A DNA stretch of 5,106 bases, taken from Bacteroidales bacterium (lineage in GTDB: Bacteria; Bacteroidota; Bacteroidia; Bacteroidales; GCA-2748055). Position 1 is the first letter of the stretch. Each line of letters begins with the position of its first letter. This document shows positions 1 to 5,106 of this stretch, piece after piece. The stretch is taken from assembly GCA_024763595.1 (NCBI GenBank), contig JANTFK010000291.1:1-5106 (forward strand), in the 5' to 3' direction. The translations under genes and the position numbers were made by a program. Below the pieces are notes generated by a model. It did not search any database. It saw only the letters and a list, made by a program, of their open reading frames with translations, and was not told where the DNA came from.

Positions 1-1
1 C

Positions 2-1843
2 GATCTGGTTAAAGTAATTGTTTACCCGGCCAGAAAGCAACGCACGCGGGTCGAAGGAGAGGTTGTTGAGATCCTGGAACGGGCCAGGGATACTTTTGTG
101 GGAACAGTGGAGATCTCCAGGAACTATGCTTTTCTGATCCCCGACAGCAGAAAAATGCCGTTTGATATTTTTATTCCCCTGGACAAGCTGAATGGAGCGG
201 AGCATGGACAAAAAGCCATTGCCAGGATCATTGACTGGCCCGCCAGGGTGAAGAACCCTTTCGGTGAGATCACCGATATTCTGGGGTATCCCGGAGAAAA
301 TGAAACCGAGATGCACTCCATCCTGGCCGAATTTGAACTTCCGATCCGCTTCCCGAAGGAAGTGGAAGCTTACGCCGAAGCTATCCCTGAGGGGATCACC
401 ACAGAGGAGATCAGGCGCAGACGGGATTTCAGAAAGGTTCCCACTTTTACCATCGATCCCGCCGATGCCAAAGATTTTGATGATGCTCTTTCCATACAGT
501 CACTGGGGGAAGGGTTATGGGAAGTAGGTGTGCATATTGCCGATGTGTCCCACTATGTTAAATCCAGGACCATCCTGGATCATGAGGCATATGAAAGGGG
601 TACATCTGTCTATCTGGTGGACCGGGTGGTGCCCATGTTGCCTGAGAAGCTCTCCAACGGAGTTTGTTCCCTTCGCTCCGGGGAGGACAAACTGACATTT
701 TCAGCTGTATTCAGCATGAATGAACAGGGGGAGGTATTTGATGAATGGTTCGGAAGAACGGTCATCCATTCTGACCGCAGGTTTAATTACGAAGAGGCAC
801 AGCTGATCATTGAGACGGGCGAGGGAGATTTGAAAACGGAGATGCTGAAACTCTTTGAAATTTCGCAGGTGCTTAAAAAGAAGCGGTTCGAAAACGGATC
901 TGTAAATTTTGAGCGGGAAGAGGTAAAATTCCATCTTGCGGAGGACGGGACACCGACGGGAGTTTATTTTAAGGTACAGAAAGAGGCCAACTGGCTGATT
1001 GAAGAGTTTATGTTGCTGGCAAATAAACGGGTTGCCGAATTTGCCAGCCGGGGAGGCAAATATGAAAAAGAAGTAGCCCCCGGGGAGACAAAAGGTCATA
1101 AACCAAAGGGCAAAACCTTTGTTTACCGGATCCATGATCTGCCCGATCCCGAAAAAATGGATGCATTTACCCGGTTTATCACAAAATTTGGCCACACACT
1201 GAACCCGCAACAGCCGGGTCCGCGGCTCTCTGCAGCATTAAATAAACTGCTCGACCGGGTCCAGGGAACTAAGGAGCAGCATGTAGTAGAGATGATGGCG
1301 CTGCGTTCCATGGCCAAAGCGCGTTACTCAACCAATAATATTGGGCATTATGGATTGGCATTCAAGGATTATACCCATTTCACCTCACCCATCCGCCGTT
1401 ACCCCGACCTGATGGTACACCGGTTGCTGGCCCATTACCTGGCACAAGGAGCATCCAAGAATGCTGAGACCTATGAAAAAAGGTGTCAGCAGGCTTCCGA
1501 AATGGAGCGCAGGGCAGTAGACGCCGAAAGAGCATCTGTTAAGTATAAACAAGTGGAATTTATGCAGGATAAGATAGGAAAACAGTTTGAAGGTGTGGTT
1601 TCTGGACTGACAGACTGGGGGATTTATGTGGAGATTGTAGAAAACAAGTGTGAAGGAATGGTTTCCATAAAGGGTATTGCCGATGACTTCTATGAATTTG
1701 ATGAGGAGGAATATATGATTATCGGGCGCCATACGGGGCGTAAGTTCGAGATAGGAGATACAGTAATGGTTGAGGTGTTAAATGCCAATCTTTCCAGGCG
1801 ACAGCTGGATTACAAACTTGTAGATATGGACAGGGAAACTTAA
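2..1843 (+). CDS. rnr: Ribonuclease R (RNB-family 3'-5' exoribonuclease), 5'-truncated by the window edge
   Basis: RNase R is a cytoplasmic, processive 3'-5' exoribonuclease that degrades structured RNA, including mRNA decay intermediates and defective rRNA. The frame is open from base 2, so the first complete codon here is internal; 613 residues are visible and roughly 100 N-terminal residues are probably missing. Numbering from base 2, residues about 1-100 carry cold-shock-type OB-fold sequence. The RNB catalytic domain follows (about 140-480). It contains TIDPADAKDFDDA, whose four aspartates (152, 158, 160, 161) have the D-x5-D-x-DD spacing of the family's metal site, then HIADVSHYV, and SPIRRYPDL (462-470) with the conserved arginine. 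A C-terminal S1 domain (about 528-607) includes GVVSGLTDWGIYVEI. The S1 domain and tandem OB folds favour RNase R over RNase II. The protein ends just after S1, without the lysine-rich tail of the E. coli enzyme. The GTG at 98 is internal and not a start. A TetR-type gene follows 30 bp downstream. Confidence 0.96.
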   Translation, partial: DLVKVIVYPARKQRTRVEGEVVEILERARDTFVGTVEISRNYAFLIPDSRKMPFDIFIPLDKLNGAEHGQKAIARIIDWPARVKNPFGEITDILGYPGENETEMHSILAEFELPIRFPKEVEAYAEAIPEGITTEEIRRRRDFRKVPTFTIDPADAKDFDDALSIQSLGEGLWEVGVHIADVSHYVKSRTILDHEAYERGTSVYLVDRVVPMLPEKLSNGVCSLRSGEDKLTFSAVFSMNEQGEVFDEWFGRTVIHSDRRFNYEEAQLIIETGEGDLKTEMLKLFEISQVLKKKRFENGSVNFEREEVKFHLAEDGTPTGVYFKVQKEANWLIEEFMLLANKRVAEFASRGGKYEKEVAPGETKGHKPKGKTFVYRIHDLPDPEKMDAFTRFITKFGHTLNPQQPGPRLSAALNKLLDRVQGTKEQHVVEMMALRSMAKARYSTNNIGHYGLAFKDYTHFTSPIRRYPDLMVHRLLAHYLAQGASKNAETYEKRCQQASEMERRAVDAERASVKYKQVEFMQDKIGKQFEGVVSGLTDWGIYVEIVENKCEGMVSIKGIADDFYEFDEEEYMIIGRHTGRKFEIGDTVMVEVLNANLSRRQLDYKLVDMDRET

Positions 1844-1848
1844 CTTTA
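1818..1848 (+). promoter_or_regulatory. Weak candidate Bacteroidota-type promoter for the TetR gene
   Basis: TTG at 1818-1820 is followed after 20 bp by TAACTTTA (1841-1848), one base off the Bacteroidota -7 consensus TAnnTTTG. The spacing fits the usual -33/-7 arrangement. The -7 element overlaps the rnr stop codon and would start transcription about 20 nt before the regulator's ATG. The match is weak, and co-transcription with rnr is an equally good explanation. Confidence 0.2.
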
Positions 1849-1873
1849 TGGCAGTGAAGTAATTTACACCACC

Positions 1874-2461
1874 ATGGTTGTTATAAAAGAGGAAATCAGG
1901 GAAACGATTGTCAACGTTGCCAGGAAAATTTTTACCAGGAACGGTTTCAGGAAAACCACCATGGAGGAGATAGCCATTGCTGCCGGTATGGGGAAGAGTT
2001 CGATCTACTACTATTTTAAGAGTAAAGAAGAGATATTCAGTGCTGTGGTGGAATGGGAAGCTGCGGAGTTGAAAATGCGCCTCAACCGGGTTATCAGCAA
2101 AGATGATTCTCCAATTACTAAATTAAAAGCGTATATATTATTCCGGTTGCATTATGTTAGGACGTTGGAGAATTTCTATGCTGCGCTAAATGAGGAATCC
2201 CTCTCCCACATGGACTTTATCCTGGAGATCCGGCAGAATTTTGACCTGGAGGAGCAGCAGCTGGTCAGGGGAATCCTCGAAGAAGGCATGAACAGTGGGG
2301 TATTCCAGCTGAACAGTTCCAAGATCGGAGCCATTGCCATTTCCACCATGATGAAGGGCCTGGAACTTCCCCTGATATTGAGTAAAGAACACAAAACCGA
2401 CCGTGAAGAGCTGCTGGAGGACCTGATCAGGGTGCTCTTCTATGGCATTATTAAAAGGTAG
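1874..2461 (+). CDS. TetR/AcrR-family transcriptional regulator
   Basis: This 195-residue protein has the usual length of a TetR-family repressor, a dimeric DNA-binding protein released from its operator by a small ligand. The N-terminal helix-turn-helix is clear at residues about 8-55: ETIVNVARKIFTRNGFRKTT, then MEEIAIAAGMGKSSIYYYFK and SKEEIF. These show the family's G-x-x-K-x-x-x-Y-Y-x-F-x-S-K-E pattern. Residues about 60-195 form the all-helical ligand and dimer domain, which resembles no regulator of known ligand that I can name. The start at ATG 1874 is the only reasonable one, because the same frame has the rnr stop codon at 1841-1843 and no ATG, GTG or TTG between. There is no Shine-Dalgarno sequence, as is usual in Bacteroidota. 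It lies 30 bp after rnr on the same strand, so it may be co-transcribed with it. No efflux pump or enzyme target lies beside it in the window, so its regulon cannot be inferred. Confidence 0.93.
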   Translation: MVVIKEEIRETIVNVARKIFTRNGFRKTTMEEIAIAAGMGKSSIYYYFKSKEEIFSAVVEWEAAELKMRLNRVISKDDSPITKLKAYILFRLHYVRTLENFYAALNEESLSHMDFILEIRQNFDLEEQQLVRGILEEGMNSGVFQLNSSKIGAIAISTMMKGLELPLILSKEHKTDREELLEDLIRVLFYGIIKR

Positions 2462-2490
2462 TCAGGATTTTTACTCTTTTGAAAGTGCCA
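2443..2490 (+). terminator. Imperfect hairpin spanning the convergent 3' ends (possible bidirectional terminator)
   Basis: TGGCA (2443-2447) pairs with TGCCA (2486-2490). The stem continues inward through two G-U wobbles and one A-A mismatch to AAAAG/CTTTT (2453-2457 with 2476-2480). After a 2-nt bulge come AGT/ACT (2460-2462 with 2473-2475) and a 10-nt loop. The hairpin contains both stop codons of the converging genes. It folds better as plus-strand RNA, because the wobbles become mismatches on the other strand. No proper U-tract follows, so the terminator role is inferred from position and could be coincidence. Confidence 0.33.
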
Positions 2491-3568
2491 CCATTTTATG
2501 AAAGATTTCCGTATTCTGGTAAATCCCTTTAAACTGACCGGCTCCCGGACCGTAAGCGAATACCGGGATCATGGTGGCTGAATGGTTGTGCGTAGCAAAG
2601 GACGGTTCGATCACTTTGTAATCGCCATGACCGGTAAGGGTGTCCTGTTTGGCGCTCAATGTAAATCCGCCGGTCTCATGATCAGCCGTAACCACCACCA
2701 GGGTGTTTCCGTCTTTTTCGGCAAAATCCAGGGCTACCTGAATGGCTTTTTCGAAATCAAGCGTTTCCGAAATCAGGTAATCGGCACGGTTGGCATGGCC
2801 TGCCCAGTCTATCTGGGAACCTTCCACCATCAGGAAAAACCCTTTATTATTCTGTGACAGGAACTCAATGGCCAGGGATGTGGCTTCCGGAAGAAAGTCT
2901 CCCCTTCCCTGCAGGACAGGAGGCATCCCTCCCTGTGAAAGAGTAAATCCGTATTTCTGGTCGGGGTCGAGTGATCCGGGGGCAGCCAGGGAGGTGGTAT
3001 CCATGATAAACCCTTTTTCACGGGCAACGGGAAGCAGGTTAACCTGGTCGCTGCGTCTGGTGAAAAAACGGGTACCTCCTCCGGCAAAGAAATCAATGTT
3101 GGAATCGAGCAGTTGCAATGCGATATCCTCTTCCATGGAGCGCTGTTCCACATGGGCATAAAAAGCAGCCGGTGTAGCATGTGTAACAGCCGATGTAACC
3201 ACAATTCCCGTACTCCACCCCAGTTTGGAAACCACTTCTGTAATGTCTTCGACAGGTGCTTTCAATGTATCAACTCCCAGTGCACCGTTGTAGGTTTTTT
3301 TCCCGGCTGCCATGGCGGTTCCGCTGGCAGCAGAATCGGTCACTTTGTGGGTTGCCGAAGAGGTAATAATCAATCCCATTTCTTTGAACCTGCTAAACTC
3401 GGATACCTGGTCGCCGTAGTAAATGGTGGTTGAAACTGCCGAGAGTCCCATCCCATCACCGATCAGAAAAATGATGTTGGCCGGACCTTCAGATGCCATA
3501 TTACCCCGGTTGGAAGGGGTACATGAGATGAGAATAACAGAGAGAAGAAGAATAGCTGTATATCGCAT
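2471..3568 (-). CDS. Alkaline phosphatase, predicted lipoprotein
   Basis: This 365-residue PhoA-superfamily phosphomonoesterase would hydrolyse phosphate monoesters to an alcohol and inorganic phosphate outside the cytoplasm. A short signal peptide ends in the lipobox LISC, with Cys16 as the probable lipidated residue. The residues after it (TPSNRGN) lack the acidic surface-export signal known in some Bacteroidota lipoproteins, so a periplasm-facing anchor is more likely. The metal and catalytic residues appear complete: Asp38 in IGDGMG; Asp78 and nucleophile Ser79 in VTDSAASGTA; His130 and Thr132 in THATPAA; Arg143 as the likely phosphate-binding arginine; Glu249, Asp254 and His258 in VEGSQIDWAGH; Asp296-His297 in TADHETGG; His329 in HNHSATMIPV. 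The positions equivalent to E. coli Asp153 and Lys328 are His130 and Trp255, the combination seen in many non-enteric bacterial enzymes. The length is short compared with E. coli PhoA. It lies 70 bp downstream of the GDPD gene on the same strand. Substrate range cannot be read from sequence. Confidence 0.94.
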   Translation of the reverse strand: MRYTAILLLSVILISCTPSNRGNMASEGPANIIFLIGDGMGLSAVSTTIYYGDQVSEFSRFKEMGLIITSSATHKVTDSAASGTAMAAGKKTYNGALGVDTLKAPVEDITEVVSKLGWSTGIVVTSAVTHATPAAFYAHVEQRSMEEDIALQLLDSNIDFFAGGGTRFFTRRSDQVNLLPVAREKGFIMDTTSLAAPGSLDPDQKYGFTLSQGGMPPVLQGRGDFLPEATSLAIEFLSQNNKGFFLMVEGSQIDWAGHANRADYLISETLDFEKAIQVALDFAEKDGNTLVVVTADHETGGFTLSAKQDTLTGHGDYKVIEPSFATHNHSATMIPVFAYGPGAGQFKGIYQNTEIFHKMVALSKE

Positions 3569-3638
3569 AACAAATGTGTTTGATTTATTTTTAAACTGTA
3601 AAGAAAATAAATCTGCCGGAATTAATGTTAAAATAATG
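3569..3638 (-). other. A/T-rich spacer between the GDPD and phosphatase genes
   Basis: This 70-bp gap is only about 21% G+C, far below the flanking genes. It holds the 5' leader of the phosphatase gene and most of a tandem repeat described separately. I see no strong hairpin terminator for the GDPD gene and no exact TAnnTTTG box. The nearest -7-like strings on the minus strand are TATTTTCT (3602-3609) and TACAGTTTA (3592-3600), both poor. The phosphatase may therefore be transcribed from the GDPD promoter, from its own activated promoter, or from both. Confidence 0.5.
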
Positions 3639-3641
3639 TTA
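3620..3641 (-). promoter_or_regulatory. PHO-box-like tandem 11-bp direct repeat upstream of the phosphatase
   Basis: Read on the minus strand, bases 3641 to 3620 are two consecutive 11-bp units, TAACATTATTT and TAACATTAATT, identical at 10 of 11 positions. A 7-bp direct repeat with a 4-bp A/T spacer and an 11-bp period is the architecture of E. coli PHO boxes. The TAACA core also resembles the PhoP repeat of Bacillus. The array lies 52-73 bp before the phosphatase ATG and begins at the GDPD stop codon. The repeat is directly visible, but the PhoB/PhoP-type function is inference, and A/T-rich DNA yields chance repeats. Confidence 0.35.
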
Positions 3642-4439
3642 GTAATGCTCTTTTAACCAGGCGGGCCGGTCGGTGGTGACCGCAGTTACGCCCAGGGAGC
3701 GCATTTCCCTGGCTGTTTCAGGATCATTGACTGTCCAGCACCATATCTCCAGCCCGGCAGCATGACAACGTTCCGCCAGCTCCCTGTCAATGATTCTGTG
3801 CATCAGGTCCACTCCGTCCAGGTTGGCCTGCAGGATGGCGTCGAACTTATTATTCAGATCCGGTTTGGACGAAGAGAGGTAGTAGCAGGGCACTTCAGGG
3901 TAGCTCTCTTTGGCCGCTCTAATGCTTTCAAAATCGAAGGCGATAAAAGCTATCTTCCCTGATTTCCAGTGCAGATCGACCACTTTTTGCAGGTAGGGCA
4001 TGATCTCCGGTCCGGTTTTGATCTCGATGACCAGCATCCGGTTAACCGGTATGGTAGCCAGCACACCGGCCAGCAGTGGAATGTGTTCATCCTTATATTC
4101 AGGAAGATTGGTTTTACGGGGTATGATGGTCAGTTGACTCAATTCTGACCAGGGAGTGTTCCTGATGATCCCATTGTTCCCGGTAAGCCGTTTACTGTTC
4201 TTATCATGAAAAACAATGACCCGGTTATCGGAAGTAAGCATCACATCACACTCTGCTGCATCGGCTCCCAGCTTCCAGGCCAGTTGGAAGGAGGCCAGGG
4301 TGTTTTCAGGAGCCAGGTAGGAAGCGCCCCGGTGGCCCACATAAGCAAAGGATGGATCCGGGGGGGGTTGCCAGGCAACAGCAATGGCGGCGAACAAAAG
4401 ACAACCAGAGAATGGCAGAATAAATCGCATTCGGTTCAT
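3639..4439 (-). CDS. Exported glycerophosphodiester phosphodiesterase (GDPD family)
   Basis: This 266-residue enzyme would hydrolyse glycerophosphodiesters (deacylated phospholipid head groups) to glycerol 3-phosphate and an alcohol, with a divalent metal in a TIM-barrel fold. Residues about 1-22 form a Sec signal peptide (basic start, hydrophobic core, likely cleavage after AVA22), so it probably works in the periplasm. Family motifs are complete: YVGHRG with His36 and Arg37; APENT with Glu45; AECDVMLTSD with Glu63 and Asp65 as metal ligands; VFHD with His78 as second catalytic histidine; VIEIKT with Glu139 and Lys141; WCWTVND (233-239); and a closing TTDRP (255-259). Met4 (4428-4430) is an alternative start that would leave the signal peptide functional. 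Cys13 is not in a convincing lipobox. Codons 24-27 include a run of eight C, just after the signal peptide, with the frame intact. The neighbouring phosphatase could use its product. Preference for particular head groups, or for lysophospholipids, cannot be judged. Confidence 0.94.
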   Translation of the reverse strand: MNRMRFILPFSGCLLFAAIAVAWQPPPDPSFAYVGHRGASYLAPENTLASFQLAWKLGADAAECDVMLTSDNRVIVFHDKNSKRLTGNNGIIRNTPWSELSQLTIIPRKTNLPEYKDEHIPLLAGVLATIPVNRMLVIEIKTGPEIMPYLQKVVDLHWKSGKIAFIAFDFESIRAAKESYPEVPCYYLSSSKPDLNNKFDAILQANLDGVDLMHRIIDRELAERCHAAGLEIWCWTVNDPETAREMRSLGVTAVTTDRPAWLKEHY

Positions 4440-4552
4440 ATTCTATTAATTTTGTGAAGCAATGCTTGAGTGCAACAAAAATATATAATTTATGGCAGGC
4501 TGGCTGCGCAGAATATCAATATATTTTGTAACACCGTTAAACAGATACCATT
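4440..4552. promoter_or_regulatory. Divergent intergenic promoter region
   Basis: This 113-bp region separates two genes that start in opposite directions, so promoters for both should lie here. A good minus-strand -7 box is listed separately. For the plus-strand DUF502 gene, TATATTTTG (4520-4528) is one base too long for TAnnTTTG but would give a leader of about 20 nt. An 8-bp palindrome CTGCGCAG (4504-4511) lies near the middle. A small inverted repeat, AAGCA-A-TGCTT (4457-4467), lies just downstream of the predicted GDPD transcription start and could be an operator. Both are short enough to be chance. Confidence 0.5.
4476..4483 (-). promoter_or_regulatory. Candidate -7 box (TAnnTTTG) for the GDPD gene
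   Basis: The minus strand reads TATTTTTG, an exact match to the Bacteroidota -7 consensus TAnnTTTG. It would place the start of transcription around 4469-4471, about 30 nt before the GDPD ATG. No TTTG-type -33 box is seen at the usual distance upstream, so the promoter may be weak or need an activator. The surrounding DNA is A/T-rich, which raises the chance of a random match. Confidence 0.42.
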
Positions 4553-5106
4553 ATGCAAATCAATTTTTTTAAACGCATCCGGAAATTTTTATGGACCACC
4601 CTCATAGGGGGGGTGGTGGCATTGGCGCCCCTGACCCTGATTATCCTGTTATTCAGATGGGTGATCACTGTGATTGGACGTAACCTGACACCGGTGGTGG
4701 ATAAGATTCTGCAGGGTTCCGAACCCGATCCATTTTTCAAATTTGCCCTGTACGTCATCACGTTTACGGCCATTTTGCTCTTCTTTTTTATTATCGGGAT
4801 CATTGTCAGGACCCGGATGGTAAGATTTTTGAACAGGGTTGAGGACCGGTACCTGTTGAAGATACCGGGGTATAAACTGGTCAGGGAGACTGTTCAGCAG
4901 TTTTTTGGAAAGAACCGCTCCTTTTTCAGGGAGGTGGTCCTGGTGGATATATTCAACTCCGGTGCATTGATGACAGGTTTTATTACCGATGACCAGGGAG
5001 AGGTCATCACCGTATTTGTACCCACCGGTCCCAATCCCACATCGGGTAATATCTACCATCTTCAAAAGGAGAGGGTTATTAAAACCGGAGCTTCTGTGGA
5101 TAACGG
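4553..5106 (+). CDS. DUF502 family inner-membrane protein, 3'-truncated by the window edge
   Basis: The frame runs from ATG 4553 to the window end without a stop, giving 184 residues of a protein that is probably only slightly longer. A basic N-terminus (FFKRIRKF) precedes two hydrophobic segments, at residues about 15-41 and 64-86, each long enough to span the membrane. A soluble part with family-typical motifs follows: RYLLKIPGYKLVRETVQQFF (99-118), then REVVLVDIFNSGALMTGFIT (126-145), then VFVPTGPNPTSGNIY (154-168). The PTxPNPTSG signature and the two-helix layout identify DUF502, which also includes the plant COV1-type membrane proteins. The molecular function of the bacterial members is not established. 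The start is secure because an in-frame TAA lies at 4538-4540 with no other start between. Codons 4-6 contain seven T and codons 18-21 contain seven G. It is divergent from the GDPD gene. Confidence 0.88.
   Translation, partial: MQINFFKRIRKFLWTTLIGGVVALAPLTLIILLFRWVITVIGRNLTPVVDKILQGSEPDPFFKFALYVITFTAILLFFFIIGIIVRTRMVRFLNRVEDRYLLKIPGYKLVRETVQQFFGKNRSFFREVVLVDIFNSGALMTGFITDDQGEVITVFVPTGPNPTSGNIYHLQKERVIKTGASVDN

Noticed and set aside
98..100. GTG as the start of the RNase R gene
   Set aside because: The frame is open back to base 2 and encodes cold-shock-domain-like sequence, so the true start lies left of the window and GTG 98 is an internal valine.
701..1210. Minus-strand open frame of 169 codons inside rnr
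   Set aside because: It is wholly antisense to the conserved RNB domain and its translation has no recognisable domain, so it is a coding shadow.
2790..3161. Plus-strand open frame inside the phosphatase gene
   Set aside because: It is antisense to the phosphatase active-site region and is low-complexity, proline- and serine-rich shadow sequence.
4401..4439. Possible lipobox at Cys13 of the GDPD signal peptide
   Set aside because: The preceding residues are F-S-G and the hydrophobic stretch before Cys13 is too short. A normal signal peptidase I site after residue 22 fits better.
4527..4543. Imperfect inverted repeat TGTAAC...GTTAAACA before the DUF502 gene
   Set aside because: The arms match only with an insertion, so it is too weak to list as an operator.
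4649..5065. Minus-strand open frame of 138 codons opposite the DUF502 gene
   Set aside because: The plus strand encodes recognisable DUF502 motifs over the same bases, and the antisense product resembles nothing.
1..5106. Search for a defence system, mobile element, CRISPR array, tRNA or new multi-gene system
   Set aside because: Every gene belongs to a common chromosomal family, no phased repeat array or terminal inverted repeats were seen, and no stretch over 300 bases lacks a gene.

Overview
This window most likely comes from a Bacteroidota chromosome. The RNase R and DUF502 proteins have a Bacteroidota-like character, and none of the start codons has a Shine-Dalgarno sequence (the upstream bases are simply A/T-rich). 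There is also one exact match to the Bacteroidota -7 promoter consensus TAnnTTTG. The genus cannot be named from the sequence alone; a free-living or gut-type Bacteroidales or Marinilabiliales relative is a guess. The proteins are housekeeping and cell-envelope types, and I see no mobile element, CRISPR array, tRNA, rRNA or phage gene.

Layout, left to right: (1) bases 2-1843, plus strand, the 3' six-sevenths or so of rnr (RNase R), cut by the left window edge; (2) bases 1874-2461, plus strand, a TetR/AcrR-type regulator 30 bp behind rnr; (3) bases 2471-3568, minus strand, a lipoprotein alkaline phosphatase that converges on the regulator with only 9 bp between the stop codons; (4) bases 3639-4439, minus strand, an exported glycerophosphodiester phosphodiesterase (GDPD); (5) bases 4440-4552, a divergent promoter region; (6) bases 4553-5106, plus strand, the 5' part of a DUF502 membrane protein, cut by the right window edge.

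The GDPD and the phosphatase form a plausible two-step phosphorus-salvage unit outside the cytoplasm. GDPD would release glycerol 3-phosphate (or another phosphomonoester) from phospholipid head groups, and the phosphatase would release inorganic phosphate from that product. Between them is a very A/T-rich 70-bp gap. At its GDPD end is a tandem 11-bp repeat (two TAACATT units, 11 bp apart) that has the architecture of a PHO box. This is the most interesting non-coding signal in the window.

Overall this is an ordinary chromosomal region. I found no convincing new multi-gene system. The findings are regulatory and contextual leads of low to moderate interest.
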